The notes under the pieces: model-generated | Seen by the model: only the letters and a program-made list of their open reading frames with translations | Database searches by the model: none | Told to the model about the DNA's origin: nothing | Made by a program: the position numbers and the translations under genes | From: Actinopolymorpha singaporensis | GTDB lineage: Bacteria; Actinomycetota; Actinomycetes; Propionibacteriales; Actinopolymorphaceae | Length of the DNA stretch: 64,000 nucleotides | Assembly: GCF_900104745.1 (NCBI RefSeq) | Contig: NZ_LT629732.1 | Location: 2,963,981-3,027,980 of the forward strand | Reading direction: 5' to 3' | Shown: positions 9,193 to 18,348 of the stretch, piece by piece | How positions within the stretch are numbered: position 1 is the first letter of the stretch | Layout of the letters: the number at the start of each line of letters is the position of its first letter

Positions 9193-9795
9193 ATGGCTGG
9201 ACCCCAGCAGCGCCGCGGTAGCGGCACTGGTGACCGCCGGGACCGCCGGGACGAACGTCGGGGCGGTTCGGCGGCGGAGAAGACCGCCTACATCGAGCGC
9301 GTCGTCTCGATCAACCGCGTCGCCAAGGTCGTGAAGGGTGGCCGGCGCTTCAGCTTCACCGCGCTGGTCGTCGTCGGCGACGGTGACGGCACGGTGGGCG
9401 TTGGCTACGGCAAGGCGAAGGAAGTGCCCTCCGCGATCGCCAAGGGCGTAGAGGAGGCCAAGAAGCACTTCTTCAAGGTCCCCCGTATCCAGGGCACCAT
9501 CCCGCACCCCGTGCAGGGCGAGAAGGCGGCCGGTGTCGTCCTCCTCCGCCCGGCTTCGCCCGGTACCGGTGTGATCGCCGGTGGACCGGTGCGTGCCGTG
9601 CTGGAGTGCGCGGGCATCCACGACATCCTGTCCAAGTCCCTCGGCTCCTCCAACGCGATCAACATCGTCCACGCGACGGTGGAGGCGCTGCGGCTGCTCG
9701 AGGCGCCGGAGAAGGTCGCGGCGCGCCGCGGCCTGCCGGTCGAGGACGTCGCTCCGGCCGCGTTGCTGCGGGCCCGGGCGGAGGTGAGCGCGTGA
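9193..9795 (+). CDS. rpsE: 30S ribosomal protein S5
   Basis: The 200-residue S5 takes part in decoding fidelity and mRNA unwinding at the entry pore. About 30 residues of Gly/Arg/Asp-rich extension precede the dsRNA-binding-like core [41 protein letters not shown] and the second-domain [16 protein letters not shown] are diagnostic. The C-terminus runs a little beyond the usual end. The final A of its stop is the first base of rpmD. Confidence 0.97.
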   Translation: MAGPQQRRGSGTGDRRDRRDERRGGSAAEKTAYIERVVSINRVAKVVKGGRRFSFTALVVVGDGDGTVGVGYGKAKEVPSAIAKGVEEAKKHFFKVPRIQGTIPHPVQGEKAAGVVLLRPASPGTGVIAGGPVRAVLECAGIHDILSKSLGSSNAINIVHATVEALRLLEAPEKVAARRGLPVEDVAPAALLRARAEVSA

Positions 9796-9977
9796 TGGCG
9801 CAGCTCAAGGTCCGCCAGGTCCGATCGACGATCGGCCGCAAGCAGAATCAGCGGGACACCCTCCGGTCGCTCGGGCTCAAGCGCCTGAACGACGTGGTGG
9901 TCAAGGAGGACCGTCCCGAGATCCGGGGCATGATCGCGACGGTTTCCCACCTCGTCGCGGTCGAGGAGGTCGACTGA
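9795..9977 (+). CDS. rpmD: 50S ribosomal protein L30
   Basis: The 60-residue L30 is a small 50S protein absent from some bacteria but usual in actinobacteria. It reads [20 protein letters not shown], then [20 protein letters not shown] and [15 protein letters not shown], matching the family throughout. ATG 9795 overlaps the rpsE stop by one base. An in-frame GTG directly before it (9792) would add one residue and cannot be excluded. rplO starts two bases downstream. Confidence 0.96.
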   Translation: MAQLKVRQVRSTIGRKQNQRDTLRSLGLKRLNDVVVKEDRPEIRGMIATVSHLVAVEEVD

Positions 9978-9979
9978 CG

Positions 9980-10471
9980 ATGGCTAGCCAGGCCAGGAAC
10001 AACACCGCGGAGCGGGAGGGCGCGGGCGGCACTCCGCTGCGCGTCCACCACCTGCGGCCGGCGCCGGGCGCCAAGACCGCCCGCACCCGCGTGGGTCGCG
10101 GTGAGGGAAGCAAGGGCAAGACGGCCGGGCGCGGCACCAAGGGCAGCAAGGCCCGCGGCAGCGTCCCCGCGATGTTCGAGGGCGGTCAGATGCCCCTGCA
10201 CATGCGGATGCCGAAGCTGAAGGGCTTCAAGAACCCCTTCCGCACCGAGTACCAAGTGGTCAACCTGGACAAGATCAGCGCGCTCTACCCCGACGGCGGC
10301 AACGTCACCGTCGAGGCGCTGATCGCCCACGGAGCGGTCCGGCCGGACCGCCCGGTCAAGGTCCTCGGTGACGGCGAGGCGTCGGCGGCGTTCGAGGTGA
10401 CCGCGCACAAGTTCTCCCAGAGTGCGCGGGACAAGATCACCGCGGCGGGTGGAACGGTCACCGAGCTGTAG
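9980..10471 (+). CDS. rplO: 50S ribosomal protein L15
   Basis: The 163-residue L15 is a late-assembly 50S protein with an extended N-terminal arm. After about 18 variable residues come [20 protein letters not shown] and the Gly/Lys-rich [20 protein letters not shown], then [20 protein letters not shown], all characteristic. The C-terminal domain ends [11 protein letters not shown]. It is the last ribosomal gene before secY, from which 205 bases separate it, containing no gene. Confidence 0.97.
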   Translation: MASQARNNTAEREGAGGTPLRVHHLRPAPGAKTARTRVGRGEGSKGKTAGRGTKGSKARGSVPAMFEGGQMPLHMRMPKLKGFKNPFRTEYQVVNLDKISALYPDGGNVTVEALIAHGAVRPDRPVKVLGDGEASAAFEVTAHKFSQSARDKITAAGGTVTEL

Positions 10472-10676
10472 AAGTCGTCGCACGCGCGACAAAGTGGGGC
10501 GCCGCCGGCGGTAAGGTTCCATGGGACCCCGCCGGGGCGCCCCGCGCGGCGTCGTCGGCCCCAGCGGGCTGTATTGTCCGAGGGAACGTCAGGGCTCCGG
10601 GGCGGCGTCGCGTCGGTTCCCAGTGGTGTCCACCGATCACGAGGATCCGCCGCCAGGCGGTACGCAGGAGGACTGG

Positions 10677-11975
10677 GTGCTCACCGCGTTCGTCAACGCG
10701 TTCAAGACGCCGGACCTGCGCAAGAAGCTGCTTTTCACGCTCTTCATCATCGCGTTGTTCCGGGTCGGTTCGGTGCTACCCACGCCAGGGGTGGACGCCG
10801 CGGCCGTACGCCGTTGCCTGAATCCCGCACTTTCGGGTGGCGGCAACAACATCTACGGGATGCTCAACCTCTTCTCCGGCGGCGCGCTGCTGCAGCTGTC
10901 GGTCTTCGCGCTCACGATCATGCCGTACATCACGGCGAGCATCATCATCCAGCTGCTCACGGTCGTGATCCCGCGCCTGGAGACCCTCAAGAAGGAGGGG
11001 CACTCCGGCACACAGAAGATCACGCAGTACACCCGGTATCTCACCATCGGCCTGGCCATCCTGCAGTCGACCACCATCGTGGCGCTGGCGCGGTCGGGCC
11101 GGATGTTCCAGGGCTGCAACGAGACGATCATCCCGAACGACAGCATCCTCACCCTGGTGACGATGGTGCTGACGATGACCGCCGGCACCGGCGTGATCAT
11201 GTGGTTCGGCGAGCTGATCACCGACCGCGGCGTCGGTAACGGGATGTCGGTGCTGATCTTCGTGTCGATCGCCGCGGGCTTCCCGACCGCGCTGTGGGGC
11301 ATCCGCCAGCAGAAGGGCTGGGTCACCTTCCTCGCGGTGATCGCGATCGGCCTCGTCATCATGGGGGCGGTCATCTACGTCGAGCAGGCCCAGCGCCGGA
11401 TTCCGGTGCAGTACGCCAAGCGGATGCTCGGCCGGCGTGCCTACGGCGGCAGTTCGACGTACATCCCGCTCAAGGTCAACCAGGCCGGCGTGATCCCGGT
11501 GATCTTCGCCTCCAGCCTGCTCTACGTGCCGGTGCTCGCCGCACAGTTCAATCCGAACGCCCCGTGGGCGCAGTGGATCACCACCAACATCTCCCGGGGC
11601 GACCATCCGGTCTACATGCTCGGCTTCTTCTTGTTGATCGTCGCGTTCACGTACTTCTACGTGGGCATCACGTTCAACCCGACGGAAGTCGCCGACAACA
11701 TGAAGAAGCACGGTGGCTTCATCCCGGGCATCCGCGCCGGCAAGCCCACCGAGGACTACCTGCAGTACGTGCTCTCGCGCATCACCGCACCGGGCTCCCT
11801 CTACCTGGGCGTGCTCGCACTGATCCCGCTGATCGCGTTCGCGCTCATCGGGGCCAACCAGAACTTCCCGTTCGGCGGCACGTCCATCCTGATCGTGGTC
11901 GGGGTGGGTCTCGACACGGTGAAGCAGATCGAGAGCCAGCTCCAGCAGCGGCACTACGAAGGGTTCCTGCGTTGA
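10677..11975 (+). CDS. secY: Preprotein translocase subunit SecY
   Basis: The 432-residue SecY is the ten-helix core of the SecYEG protein-export channel in the cytoplasmic membrane. It begins LTAFVNAFKTPDLRKKLLFT, then a first membrane helix with FRVGSVLPTPGVD. The plug and second-helix region GMLNLFSGGALLQLSVFALT and GVGNGMSVLIFVSI are typical. GTG 10677 is preceded by AGGAGG with good spacing, and it replaces an upstream in-frame extension that lacks family similarity. The 205-base gap before it holds a TATTGT box at 10572-10577 without a clear -35. adk overlaps its stop. Confidence 0.97.
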   Translation: MLTAFVNAFKTPDLRKKLLFTLFIIALFRVGSVLPTPGVDAAAVRRCLNPALSGGGNNIYGMLNLFSGGALLQLSVFALTIMPYITASIIIQLLTVVIPRLETLKKEGHSGTQKITQYTRYLTIGLAILQSTTIVALARSGRMFQGCNETIIPNDSILTLVTMVLTMTAGTGVIMWFGELITDRGVGNGMSVLIFVSIAAGFPTALWGIRQQKGWVTFLAVIAIGLVIMGAVIYVEQAQRRIPVQYAKRMLGRRAYGGSSTYIPLKVNQAGVIPVIFASSLLYVPVLAAQFNPNAPWAQWITTNISRGDHPVYMLGFFLLIVAFTYFYVGITFNPTEVADNMKKHGGFIPGIRAGKPTEDYLQYVLSRITAPGSLYLGVLALIPLIAFALIGANQNFPFGGTSILIVVGVGLDTVKQIESQLQQRHYEGFLR

Positions 11976-12538
11976 CGCGCCTGCTCATCATGGGTCCACC
12001 CGGAGCGGGCAAGGGCACCCAGGCCAAGAAGATCGCCGAACGACTGAGCATCCCGGCCATCTCGACCGGCGACATCCTCCGGCAGAACGTCGAGGACCGC
12101 ACGCTCCTCGGCCGGGAGGCGGCTCGCTACCTCGACGCCGGTGAGCTCGTCCCCGACGAGATCATCAACGGCATGGTGCGGGCCCGGCTGGACGAACCGG
12201 ACACCGACCACGGCTTCCTGCTCGACGGCTACCCGCGCACCCTCGCCCAGGTGGGGACGCTGGACGACATCCTCGCCGACGAGGGCGTGTCCCTGGAGCG
12301 CGTGCTGGTGCTCACCGTCGACCCCGACGAGCTGGTCAAGCGGGTGCTCAACCGCGCCCAGGAGAGCGGCCGCAGCGACGACACCGAGGACGTCATCCGG
12401 CGCCGGCTGGAGGTCTACTCCGAGCAGACCGAGCCGCTGCTCGACGTGTACGACGGCCGCGGGCTCCTGGTGCCGGTGAACGGCATGGGCGAGGTCAACG
12501 AGGTGACCGAACGGGTGCTGTCCGCGCTCGCGAAGTAG
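11972..12538 (+). CDS. adk: Adenylate kinase (short form)
   Basis: The 188-residue enzyme converts ATP + AMP to 2 ADP. The P-loop GPPGAGKGTQ is at residues 8-17, the AMP site ISTGDILRQN follows, and FLLDGYPRT is the conserved segment. The LID insertion of long adenylate kinases is absent, as in the mycobacterial enzyme. The proposed start is TTG 11972, inside the secY stop (TTGA overlap). The next ATG falls just before the P-loop and would remove the first strand. secY-adk-map is a common order. Confidence 0.95.
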   Translation: MTRLLIMGPPGAGKGTQAKKIAERLSIPAISTGDILRQNVEDRTLLGREAARYLDAGELVPDEIINGMVRARLDEPDTDHGFLLDGYPRTLAQVGTLDDILADEGVSLERVLVLTVDPDELVKRVLNRAQESGRSDDTEDVIRRRLEVYSEQTEPLLDVYDGRGLLVPVNGMGEVNEVTERVLSALAK

Positions 12539-12558
12539 GCGGGGCGACAGGAGGCACC

Positions 12559-13392
12559 GTGTTCTCAGACCGCAGACTGCACCTGAAGAAGCCGGCCGAG
12601 ATCTCGCTCATGCGGGCCGCCGGGCTGGTGGTCGGGCAGACCCTGGAGGCGTTGCGCGCGGCGGTGGCGCCGGGTGTCACCACCGCCGACCTGGACGCAC
12701 TGGCCGAGGAGCGGATCCGGGCCAGCGGGGCGGTCCCGTCGTTCCTCGGCTACCACGGCTACCCGGCCTCGATCTGCACCTCGGTCAACGACGAGGTGGT
12801 GCACGGGATCCCGGGCGGCCGGACCCTGCGTGAGGGTGACCTCATCTCCATCGACTGCGGCGCGATCGTGGACGGCTGGCACGGCGACGCGGCGATCACC
12901 GTCCCCGTGGGAGAGGTCGAGCCGCGGCTGCTCGAACTCGCCCGGGTCTGCGAGGAGGCGCTGTGGCGGGGGCTGGCCGCGGTGCGCACCGGTGGCCGGC
13001 TCAGCGACGTCTCCGCCGCGGTGGAGGCTCACGTACGCGGCCAGGGCGACTACGGCATCGTCGAGGACTACGTGGGCCACGGGATCGGCACCCAGATGCA
13101 CATGCCGCCCAACGTCCCCAACCTCGGCAAGCCCGGCAAGGGCCCGCGGCTGCAGCCGGGGTTGACGATCGCGGTGGAGCCGATGATCACCCTGGGCTCC
13201 CAGGACACCGACGTCCTCGAGGACGACTGGACGGTGGTCACCCGCGACGGCGGCACGGCGGCGCACGTGGAGCACACGGTGGCGCTGACCGAGTCCGGGC
13301 CGTGGGTGCTCACCGCGCTGGACGGGGGAGCGGCGAAGTTCGCCGAACTCGGCATCTCCGTCGGCGGGCAGGGCCACCAGCCCGTCGGGTAG
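12559..13392 (+). CDS. map: Type I methionine aminopeptidase
   Basis: The 277-residue metallopeptidase removes initiator Met from nascent proteins. Visible metal and active-site segments are CTSVNDEVVHGIPGG, ISIDCGAIVDGWHGDAA (first Asp pair), GHGIGTQMHMPPNVPN (His ligand) and AVEPMITLG (Glu ligand). The N-terminal SH3-binding extension of mycobacterial MapB is absent. GTG 12559 follows ACAGGAGGCACC closely. It ends the secY-adk-map unit. A short weak hairpin (13416-13436, 6 bp) lies downstream. Confidence 0.96.
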   Translation: MFSDRRLHLKKPAEISLMRAAGLVVGQTLEALRAAVAPGVTTADLDALAEERIRASGAVPSFLGYHGYPASICTSVNDEVVHGIPGGRTLREGDLISIDCGAIVDGWHGDAAITVPVGEVEPRLLELARVCEEALWRGLAAVRTGGRLSDVSAAVEAHVRGQGDYGIVEDYVGHGIGTQMHMPPNVPNLGKPGKGPRLQPGLTIAVEPMITLGSQDTDVLEDDWTVVTRDGGTAAHVEHTVALTESGPWVLTALDGGAAKFAELGISVGGQGHQPVG

Positions 13393-13572
13393 GGCGCACA
13401 GACAGGACGCGGGGACGTACCTGCTCCCTGGGTACGCGACACCACCCCGTTTGGGTACTACCGCCGACCCCGGGTAGGGCGGACCCCACCCCTGTCCAGG
13501 AGGTTTCCTCCCGCTTCCCCTCGGGGGTCATCCCGGATGCGGTTCCGGGTGCGGCCGGGGCACACTGTCCAC

Positions 13573-14010
13573 GTGCCATATGGACCGGACATGCGCGCCT
13601 CCGACGGCGATCGGGAGAAGATCGCCTCCCGGCTTCGTGACGCGCACGCGGAGGGACGGCTGTCCCTCGGGGAGTTCCAGGATCGCCTGGACGCGCTCTA
13701 CTCCGCGCAGACCTACGGCGAGCTCGAGCCGCTGGTACGCGATCTGCCGGTGAGCCGCACGCCGCACACGCAGGCGGTCGTCCCGGACCGTCCCGCGCCC
13801 GCCCACCCCACCCGCCCCGCCCGCCGGGACAAGGCACTCGCGGTCATGTGGACCATCTGGGCGGCGGCCGTGGCCGTCAACCTGGTCGTCTGGATCCTGG
13901 TCAGCATCACCAACGGGCATCTGGAGTACTTCTGGCCGATCTGGGTGGCCGGCCCGTGGGGGGCGATCCTGGCCACGATCACGGCGGGCCGCCGGTACGT
14001 CCGGGACTGA
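13573..14010 (+). CDS. DUF1707/SHOCT-like small membrane protein
   Basis: A 145-residue protein of the actinobacterial DUF1707 type. Residues 7-57 hold the domain (MRASDGDREKIASRLRDAHA, then EGRLSLGEFQDRLDALYSAQ, TYGELEPLVRDLP). A Pro/Arg-rich linker follows, then two hydrophobic stretches, WTIWAAAVAVNLVVWILVSI and an IWVAGPWGAILATI segment, likely membrane helices. No catalytic motif is seen and the role is unknown. The start is uncertain: GTG 13573 follows a CACACT box by six bases (possible leaderless start), ATG 13591 begins exactly at the domain, and ATG 13537 is also in frame. Confidence 0.75.
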   Translation: MPYGPDMRASDGDREKIASRLRDAHAEGRLSLGEFQDRLDALYSAQTYGELEPLVRDLPVSRTPHTQAVVPDRPAPAHPTRPARRDKALAVMWTIWAAAVAVNLVVWILVSITNGHLEYFWPIWVAGPWGAILATITAGRRYVRD

Positions 14011-14171
14011 TCGAGGCTCCTTCGGCCAGGAACCCGCCAGGCTCCGGCTAGGATCGGGGGCAGCCGTCGAGTCCCGGCCGGATCGACCCGGTTCGGGGGC
14101 ATTTCACAGGATGGCGAGGCCCGACCGAGCGGCGGGTCGGTGCCGGTTTCGCATCCTGCCCACCTGTGACG

Positions 14172-14177
14172 TAAACT
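14172..14177 (+). promoter_or_regulatory. Candidate -10 box upstream of infA
   Basis: TAAACT matches the actinobacterial TANNNT -10 pattern well and lies in the 291-base gene-free stretch 14011-14301. The region 17-19 bases upstream (TTTCGC) is a poor -35. If used, the infA message has a leader of about 115 nt. Nothing else in the stretch looks like a gene. Confidence 0.35.
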
Positions 14178-14301
14178 CTGACGTCGGTCTTTCCCTGCCC
14201 AGCGGCTGGTCGATCGTGCGTGGGCGGGCACAGATGCGGGTGGGCAGTGACCAAGACGTACGCCCGCGACGTTCACACAAGCCAGGCGAAGTGCGGAGGA
14301 C

Positions 14302-14523
14302 ATGCCGAAAAAGGAAGGTGTCATCGAGATCGAGGGCACGGTGGTCGAGGCGCTCCCCAACGCGATGTTTCGCGTGGAGCTCCAGAACGGCCACAAGGTC
14401 CTCGCGCACATCAGCGGCAAGATGCGGCAGCACTACATCCGGATCCTCCCCGAGGACCGCGTGGTGGTGGAGCTCTCACCCTACGACCTGACTCGTGGGC
14501 GGATCGTCTACCGCTACCGCTAG
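14302..14523 (+). CDS. infA: Translation initiation factor IF-1
   Basis: The 73-residue S1/OB-fold protein occupies the A site during initiation. It reads [40 protein letters not shown] and [20 protein letters not shown], ending RGRIVYRYR, which is identical in style to all actinobacterial IF-1. GGAGGA sits directly before the ATG with unusually short spacing. It heads the alpha-operon block infA-rpmJ-rpsM-rpsK-rpsD-rpoA-rplQ. Confidence 0.98.
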   Translation: MPKKEGVIEIEGTVVEALPNAMFRVELQNGHKVLAHISGKMRQHYIRILPEDRVVVELSPYDLTRGRIVYRYR

Positions 14524-14625
14524 CAACAGCGGGGGTGCCGCCCCCGTGGAGCCGACATTCCCGTACGCGGGGCCAGCCCGCCGAGTGGACTGATGGGAGC
14601 AGTGCTCCCGTCCGGAGAAGAAGTC

Positions 14626-14739
14626 ATGAAGGTCCAGCCCAGCGTCAAGAAGATCTGTGACAAGTGCAAGGTGATCCGGCGGCACGGCCGGGTCATGGTG
14701 ATCTGCGAGAACCCGCGGCACAAGCAGCGCCAGGGCTGA
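14626..14739 (+). CDS. rpmJ: 50S ribosomal protein L36
   Basis: This 37-codon gene encodes the smallest 50S protein. It begins [20 protein letters not shown] and ends [17 protein letters not shown]. The zinc ligands of the C+ type are present (C11, C14, C27, H32). A CGGAGAAGAAGTC ribosome-binding region lies just before the ATG. It follows infA by about 100 bases and precedes rpsM, its usual position. A zinc-free L36 paralogue is not in this window. Confidence 0.96.
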   Translation: MKVQPSVKKICDKCKVIRRHGRVMVICENPRHKQRQG

Positions 14740-14944
14740 GCCTGGCGCGGTTCGCCAGCGGGTGCGGCTCACCACACCCAACCCAAGCGTGACCGCTCAT
14801 CGGTGCACCCGCACCGGTGTCACCCCCGGTCGGAGGCCGGGGCCCGGTCGGAACGCCCGAGTCGAAACGGCTCGGCGGTCCAGGGCAGACCGGGACGCGG
14901 CACGTGAGCTAGACCTCCGCCAACCGAAAGGAAACCTGCCCCAC

Positions 14945-15325
14945 ATGGCACGACTCGTCGGTGTCGACCTTCCGCGCGACAAGCGCATCGAGGTGGCACT
15001 CACCTACATCTTCGGCATCGGTCGCACCCGCGCCCTGGAGACGCTGGACGGCACCGGGGTCAACCCCGACCTCCGCGTCCACCAGCTGGGCGACGAGGAG
15101 CTCGTGAAGCTCCGCGACTGGATCGAGGCGAACTACCGGACCGAGGGTGACCTCCGTCGTGAGGTCTCCGCCGACATCCGGCGCAAGATCGAGATCGGTT
15201 GCTACGAGGGCGTGCGGCACCGCCGCGGTCTCCCCGTACACGGTCAGCGCACGCGCACCAACGCGCGCACCCGTAAGGGCCCCAAGAAGACCGTCGCCGG
15301 GAAGAAGAAGCCGGGCCGCAAGTAG
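14945..15325 (+). CDS. rpsM: 30S ribosomal protein S13
   Basis: The 126-residue S13 lies in the 30S head and contacts the P-site tRNA and the B1 bridges. It starts [20 protein letters not shown] and has [14 protein letters not shown], while [20 protein letters not shown] closes the conserved part before the lysine-rich tail. ATG 14945 is chosen over an upstream in-frame start (14762) because it matches the family and follows GAAAGGAAAC. The 205 bases before it contain GC-rich inverted repeats but no gene. Confidence 0.97.
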   Translation: MARLVGVDLPRDKRIEVALTYIFGIGRTRALETLDGTGVNPDLRVHQLGDEELVKLRDWIEANYRTEGDLRREVSADIRRKIEIGCYEGVRHRRGLPVHGQRTRTNARTRKGPKKTVAGKKKPGRK

Positions 15326-15406
15326 GCCGCCGGCTCCACCCAGCCCGCAACGTCAACCGATTCCGGGACTTGATCCCCACCTCGATTTCAGGAGTTTGCC
15401 GAGCTC

Positions 15407-15814
15407 ATGCCTCCCAAGAGCAGGACCGCCGGCGCCGCCAAGAAGGTGCGCCGCAAGGAGAAGAAGAACGTCGCCTTCGGGCACGCGCACGTCAAGAGCA
15501 CGTTCAACAACACGATCGTGACCGTCACCGACCCCAACGGTTCGGTGATCGCCTGGGCCAGCGCCGGCACCGTGGGCTTCAAGGGCTCGCGCAAGTCGAC
15601 GCCGTTCGCCGCCCAGATGGCCGCCGAGGCGGCCGCCCGCCGGGCGATGGAACACGGCATGAAGAAGGTCGACGTCTACGTCCGCGGGCCGGGTTCGGGC
15701 CGCGAGACGGCGATCCGCTCCCTCACGGCCACCGGCCTCGAGGTGGGCACCATTCAGGACGTCACCCCCGTGCCCCACAACGGATGCCGCCCGCCGAAGC
15801 GGCGTCGCGTCTGA
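15407..15814 (+). CDS. rpsK: 30S ribosomal protein S11
   Basis: The 135-residue S11 forms the platform near the E-site codon. A basic N-terminus ([20 protein letters not shown]) leads to [20 protein letters not shown] and [33 protein letters not shown] and the C-terminal [17 protein letters not shown] are conserved. TTCAGGAG lies upstream of the ATG. The gene is 81 bases after rpsM and 38 bases before rpsD. Confidence 0.98.
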   Translation: MPPKSRTAGAAKKVRRKEKKNVAFGHAHVKSTFNNTIVTVTDPNGSVIAWASAGTVGFKGSRKSTPFAAQMAAEAAARRAMEHGMKKVDVYVRGPGSGRETAIRSLTATGLEVGTIQDVTPVPHNGCRPPKRRRV

Positions 15815-15852
15815 CCCGAGCTGCGCGTACCACGAAGGAGTAGGTCTCAACC

Positions 15853-16461
15853 ATGGCCCGTTACACCGGACCGATGAGCAAGAAGTCGCGCCGACTCGGA
15901 ACCGACCTCGTCGGCGGCGACAAGGCGTTCGAGCGCCGTCCGTACCCGCCCGGCCAGCACGGCCGCGGGCGCCCCAAGGAGAGCGAGTACCTCCTGCAGC
16001 TGCGGGAGAAGCAGAAGGCCCGCTACTCCTACGGCATCCTGGAGAAGCAGTTCAGCCGTTACTACGCGGAGGCCCACCGGCGTCCGGGCAAGACCGGCGA
16101 CAACCTGCTGCAGCTCCTGGAGTGCCGGCTCGACAACGTGATCTACCGCGCCGGCATCGCCCGCACGCGGCGCCATGCCCGGCAGCTGGTCGTTCACGGC
16201 CACTTCCAGGTCAACGGCCAGAAGGTCAACGTGCCGAGCTACCAGGTCAGTGCACACGACGTGATCGACGTACGGCAGAAGTCGCGGGAGTCGACGCCGT
16301 TCGTGATCGCCCGCGAAACCCACGGCGAACGACCCGTTCCCGGCTGGCTGGAGGTTCTCCCCGGCAGCCTTCGGGTCCTCGTCCACCAGCTCCCGGTCCG
16401 GTCCCAGATCGACATCCCGGTCCAGGAGCAGCTGATCGTCGAGTACTACTCGAAGGTCTGA
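15853..16461 (+). CDS. rpsD: 30S ribosomal protein S4 (zinc-independent form)
   Basis: The 202-residue primary 16S rRNA binder nucleates assembly of the 5' domain. It opens [20 protein letters not shown]. The N-terminal segment that holds a zinc-binding cysteine cluster in C+ S4 proteins has no cysteines here, so this is the C- form. The S4 RNA-binding domain shows [20 protein letters not shown] and [20 protein letters not shown]. It ends IVEYYSKV as expected. CGAAGGAG precedes the start. rpoA follows after 82 bases. Confidence 0.97.
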   Translation: MARYTGPMSKKSRRLGTDLVGGDKAFERRPYPPGQHGRGRPKESEYLLQLREKQKARYSYGILEKQFSRYYAEAHRRPGKTGDNLLQLLECRLDNVIYRAGIARTRRHARQLVVHGHFQVNGQKVNVPSYQVSAHDVIDVRQKSRESTPFVIARETHGERPVPGWLEVLPGSLRVLVHQLPVRSQIDIPVQEQLIVEYYSKV

Positions 16462-16543
16462 TCCAACCCCCGGGGGCCCACGCGCCCCCGGGGCACCACC
16501 ATTCGCGACGTCATATGGCGGATGTCGCGGAAAGGAACGAACC

Positions 16544-17557
16544 ATGCTCATCGCACAGCGCCCGTCCCTGACCGAGGAAGTCGTCGACGAACACCGTTCG
16601 CGGTTCGTCCTCGAGCCGCTCGAGCCGGGCTTCGGCTACACGCTCGGCAACTCCCTGCGGCGCACGCTGCTGTCGTCGATCCCCGGCGCGGCGGTCACCA
16701 GCGTCAAGATCGACGGCGTCCTGCACGAGTTCTCCACCATCCCCGGGGTGAAGGAGGACGTGACCGAGGTCGTCCTCAACCTCAAGGAGCTCGTCGTCTC
16801 CAGCGAGCACGACGAGCCGGTGACGATGTACCTCCGCAAGCAGGGCCCCGGTGACGTCACCGCGGCCGACATCGCGCCGCCGGCCGGTGTCGAGGTGCAC
16901 AACCCGCAGCTGCAGATCGCCACTCTCAACGGCAAGGGCAAGCTGGAGATGGAGCTGGTCGTCGAGCGCGGCCGCGGCTACGTCTCCGCCGTCCAGAACA
17001 AGAGGGCGGACGCCGAGATCGGCCGGATCCCGGTCGACTCGATCTACTCGCCGGTCCTCAAGGTCACCTACAAGGTGGAGGCGACCCGCGTCGAGCAGCG
17101 CACCGACTTCGACCGGCTGATCGTCGACGTCGAGACCAAGCCGAGCATGCGGCCGCGCGACGCGGTGGCCAGCGCCGGCAAGACCCTGGTCGAGCTGTTC
17201 GGTCTGGCCCGGGAGCTGAACGTCGACGCGGAGGGCATCGACATCGGCCCGTCGCCGGTGGACGCCCAGCTCGCCGCCGACCTGGCGCTTCCGGTCGAGG
17301 ACCTCAACCTCACCGTCCGGTCGTACAACTGCCTCAAGCGCGAGGGCATCCACACCGTCGGTGAGCTGATCTCGCGCAGCGAGCAGGACCTGCTGGACAT
17401 CCGCAACTTCGGCGCCAAGTCCATCGACGAGGTGAAGCAGAAGCTGGTCGGCATGGGCCTGTCCCTCAAGGACAGCGCGCCCGGGTTCGACCCGACGGCG
17501 GCGGTCGACTCCTTCGACGAGGAGGAAGAGAGCTACGCCGAGACCGAGCAGTACTGA
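16544..17557 (+). CDS. rpoA: DNA-directed RNA polymerase alpha subunit
   Basis: The 337-residue alpha subunit dimerises to start polymerase assembly, and its C-terminal domain contacts UP elements and activators. The N-terminal domain has [13 protein letters not shown] and [20 protein letters not shown]. The alpha-CTD near residues 245-310 includes [20 protein letters not shown] and [20 protein letters not shown], then [16 protein letters not shown]. An acidic tail closes the protein. GGAAAGGAACGAACC provides the binding site. It lies between rpsD and rplQ, as in most bacteria. Confidence 0.98.
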   Translation: MLIAQRPSLTEEVVDEHRSRFVLEPLEPGFGYTLGNSLRRTLLSSIPGAAVTSVKIDGVLHEFSTIPGVKEDVTEVVLNLKELVVSSEHDEPVTMYLRKQGPGDVTAADIAPPAGVEVHNPQLQIATLNGKGKLEMELVVERGRGYVSAVQNKRADAEIGRIPVDSIYSPVLKVTYKVEATRVEQRTDFDRLIVDVETKPSMRPRDAVASAGKTLVELFGLARELNVDAEGIDIGPSPVDAQLAADLALPVEDLNLTVRSYNCLKREGIHTVGELISRSEQDLLDIRNFGAKSIDEVKQKLVGMGLSLKDSAPGFDPTAAVDSFDEEEESYAETEQY

Positions 17558-17692
17558 GGCTCGAGGGCCCTGGCGTACTGCGCGGTCGCAAGCAGTTTGT
17601 GACCCCACCCATCCGCGGGCGGGACCTCCGGGTACTCGCCCGCACTGACACCGGTACCTGATCCGGCCGGTGCAGGAAGGAGAACCTGTTCG

Positions 17693-18250
17693 ATGCCTAC
17701 TCCCACCAAGGGCGCCCGTCTGGGCGGCAGCCCCGCGCACGAGCGGCTGATGCTGGCCAATCTCGCGACGTCGCTGTTCCGCCACGGCCGCATCACCACG
17801 ACGGAGACCAAGGCCCGTCGGCTGCGCCCGTTCGCGGAGCGGCTGGTCACCAAGGCCAAGCGAGGTGACCTGCACGCGCGTCGGCAGGTGCACTCGGTGA
17901 TCCGCGACAAGCAGGTCGTGCACACGCTGTTCGCCGAGATCGGCCCGGGCTTCGAAAGCCGCCCGGGTGGCTACACCCGCATCACCAAGCTCGGCCCCCG
18001 CAAGGGCGACAACGCCCCGATGGCGGTGATCGAGCTGGTCGAGAGCGGCCCGATCACCACGTCGACGCCGAGCGGCGGTAACCGGGCCGCCGCAACGCCG
18101 GCTCCGGCCGCGGCCCCCACCGAGGAAGAGACCACGACCGAGGCGCAGGCCCCGGCGCAGGACACCTCGGCGGAGACCCCGGCGCAGGACTCGGCCGACT
18201 CCAGCGGTGCCGAGCAGGCCGGTGAGGGCGACCAGGACGGTAAGTCCTGA
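17693..18250 (+). CDS. rplQ: 50S ribosomal protein L17 with acidic C-terminal tail
   Basis: The 185-residue L17 is a 50S protein near the tunnel exit. Residues 1-120 are standard: [40 protein letters not shown] and [20 protein letters not shown]. After about residue 120 an Ala/Pro/Glu/Thr-rich tail of some 60 residues follows ([19 protein letters not shown] and on), a long form seen in actinobacteria. AAGGAGAACC precedes the ATG. A 7-bp hairpin (17614-17642) lies in the 135-base gap after rpoA. It is the last alpha-operon gene. Confidence 0.97.
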   Translation: MPTPTKGARLGGSPAHERLMLANLATSLFRHGRITTTETKARRLRPFAERLVTKAKRGDLHARRQVHSVIRDKQVVHTLFAEIGPGFESRPGGYTRITKLGPRKGDNAPMAVIELVESGPITTSTPSGGNRAAATPAPAAAPTEEETTTEAQAPAQDTSAETPAQDSADSSGAEQAGEGDQDGKS

Positions 18251-18275
18251 CGGCCGACCGTCCACCCGCGCACGA

Positions 18276-18316
18276 CGAGCCCGCTGTGCCTCCTACCCAG
18301 GAGGCCGGCGGGCTCG
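18276..18316 (+). terminator. Two-part hairpin ending the alpha operon
   Basis: A 9-bp perfect stem (18276-18284 with 18308-18316) encloses a second perfect 6-bp stem, GCCTCC (18288-18293) with GGAGGC (18300-18305). There is no T-run, which is common in high-GC genomes. It begins 26 bases after the rplQ stop and overlaps one possible truA start. Confidence 0.7.
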
Positions 18317-18348
18317 CGTGCCTTCCGGGTGAGCAGGCCGCCGCGGAT

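Noticed and set aside
14740-14944. Possible small gene between rpmJ and rpsM (in-frame extension of S13 from 14762)
   Set aside because: The extension shows no similarity to S13 and has low-complexity GC repeats; the family start at 14945 has a good ribosome-binding site.
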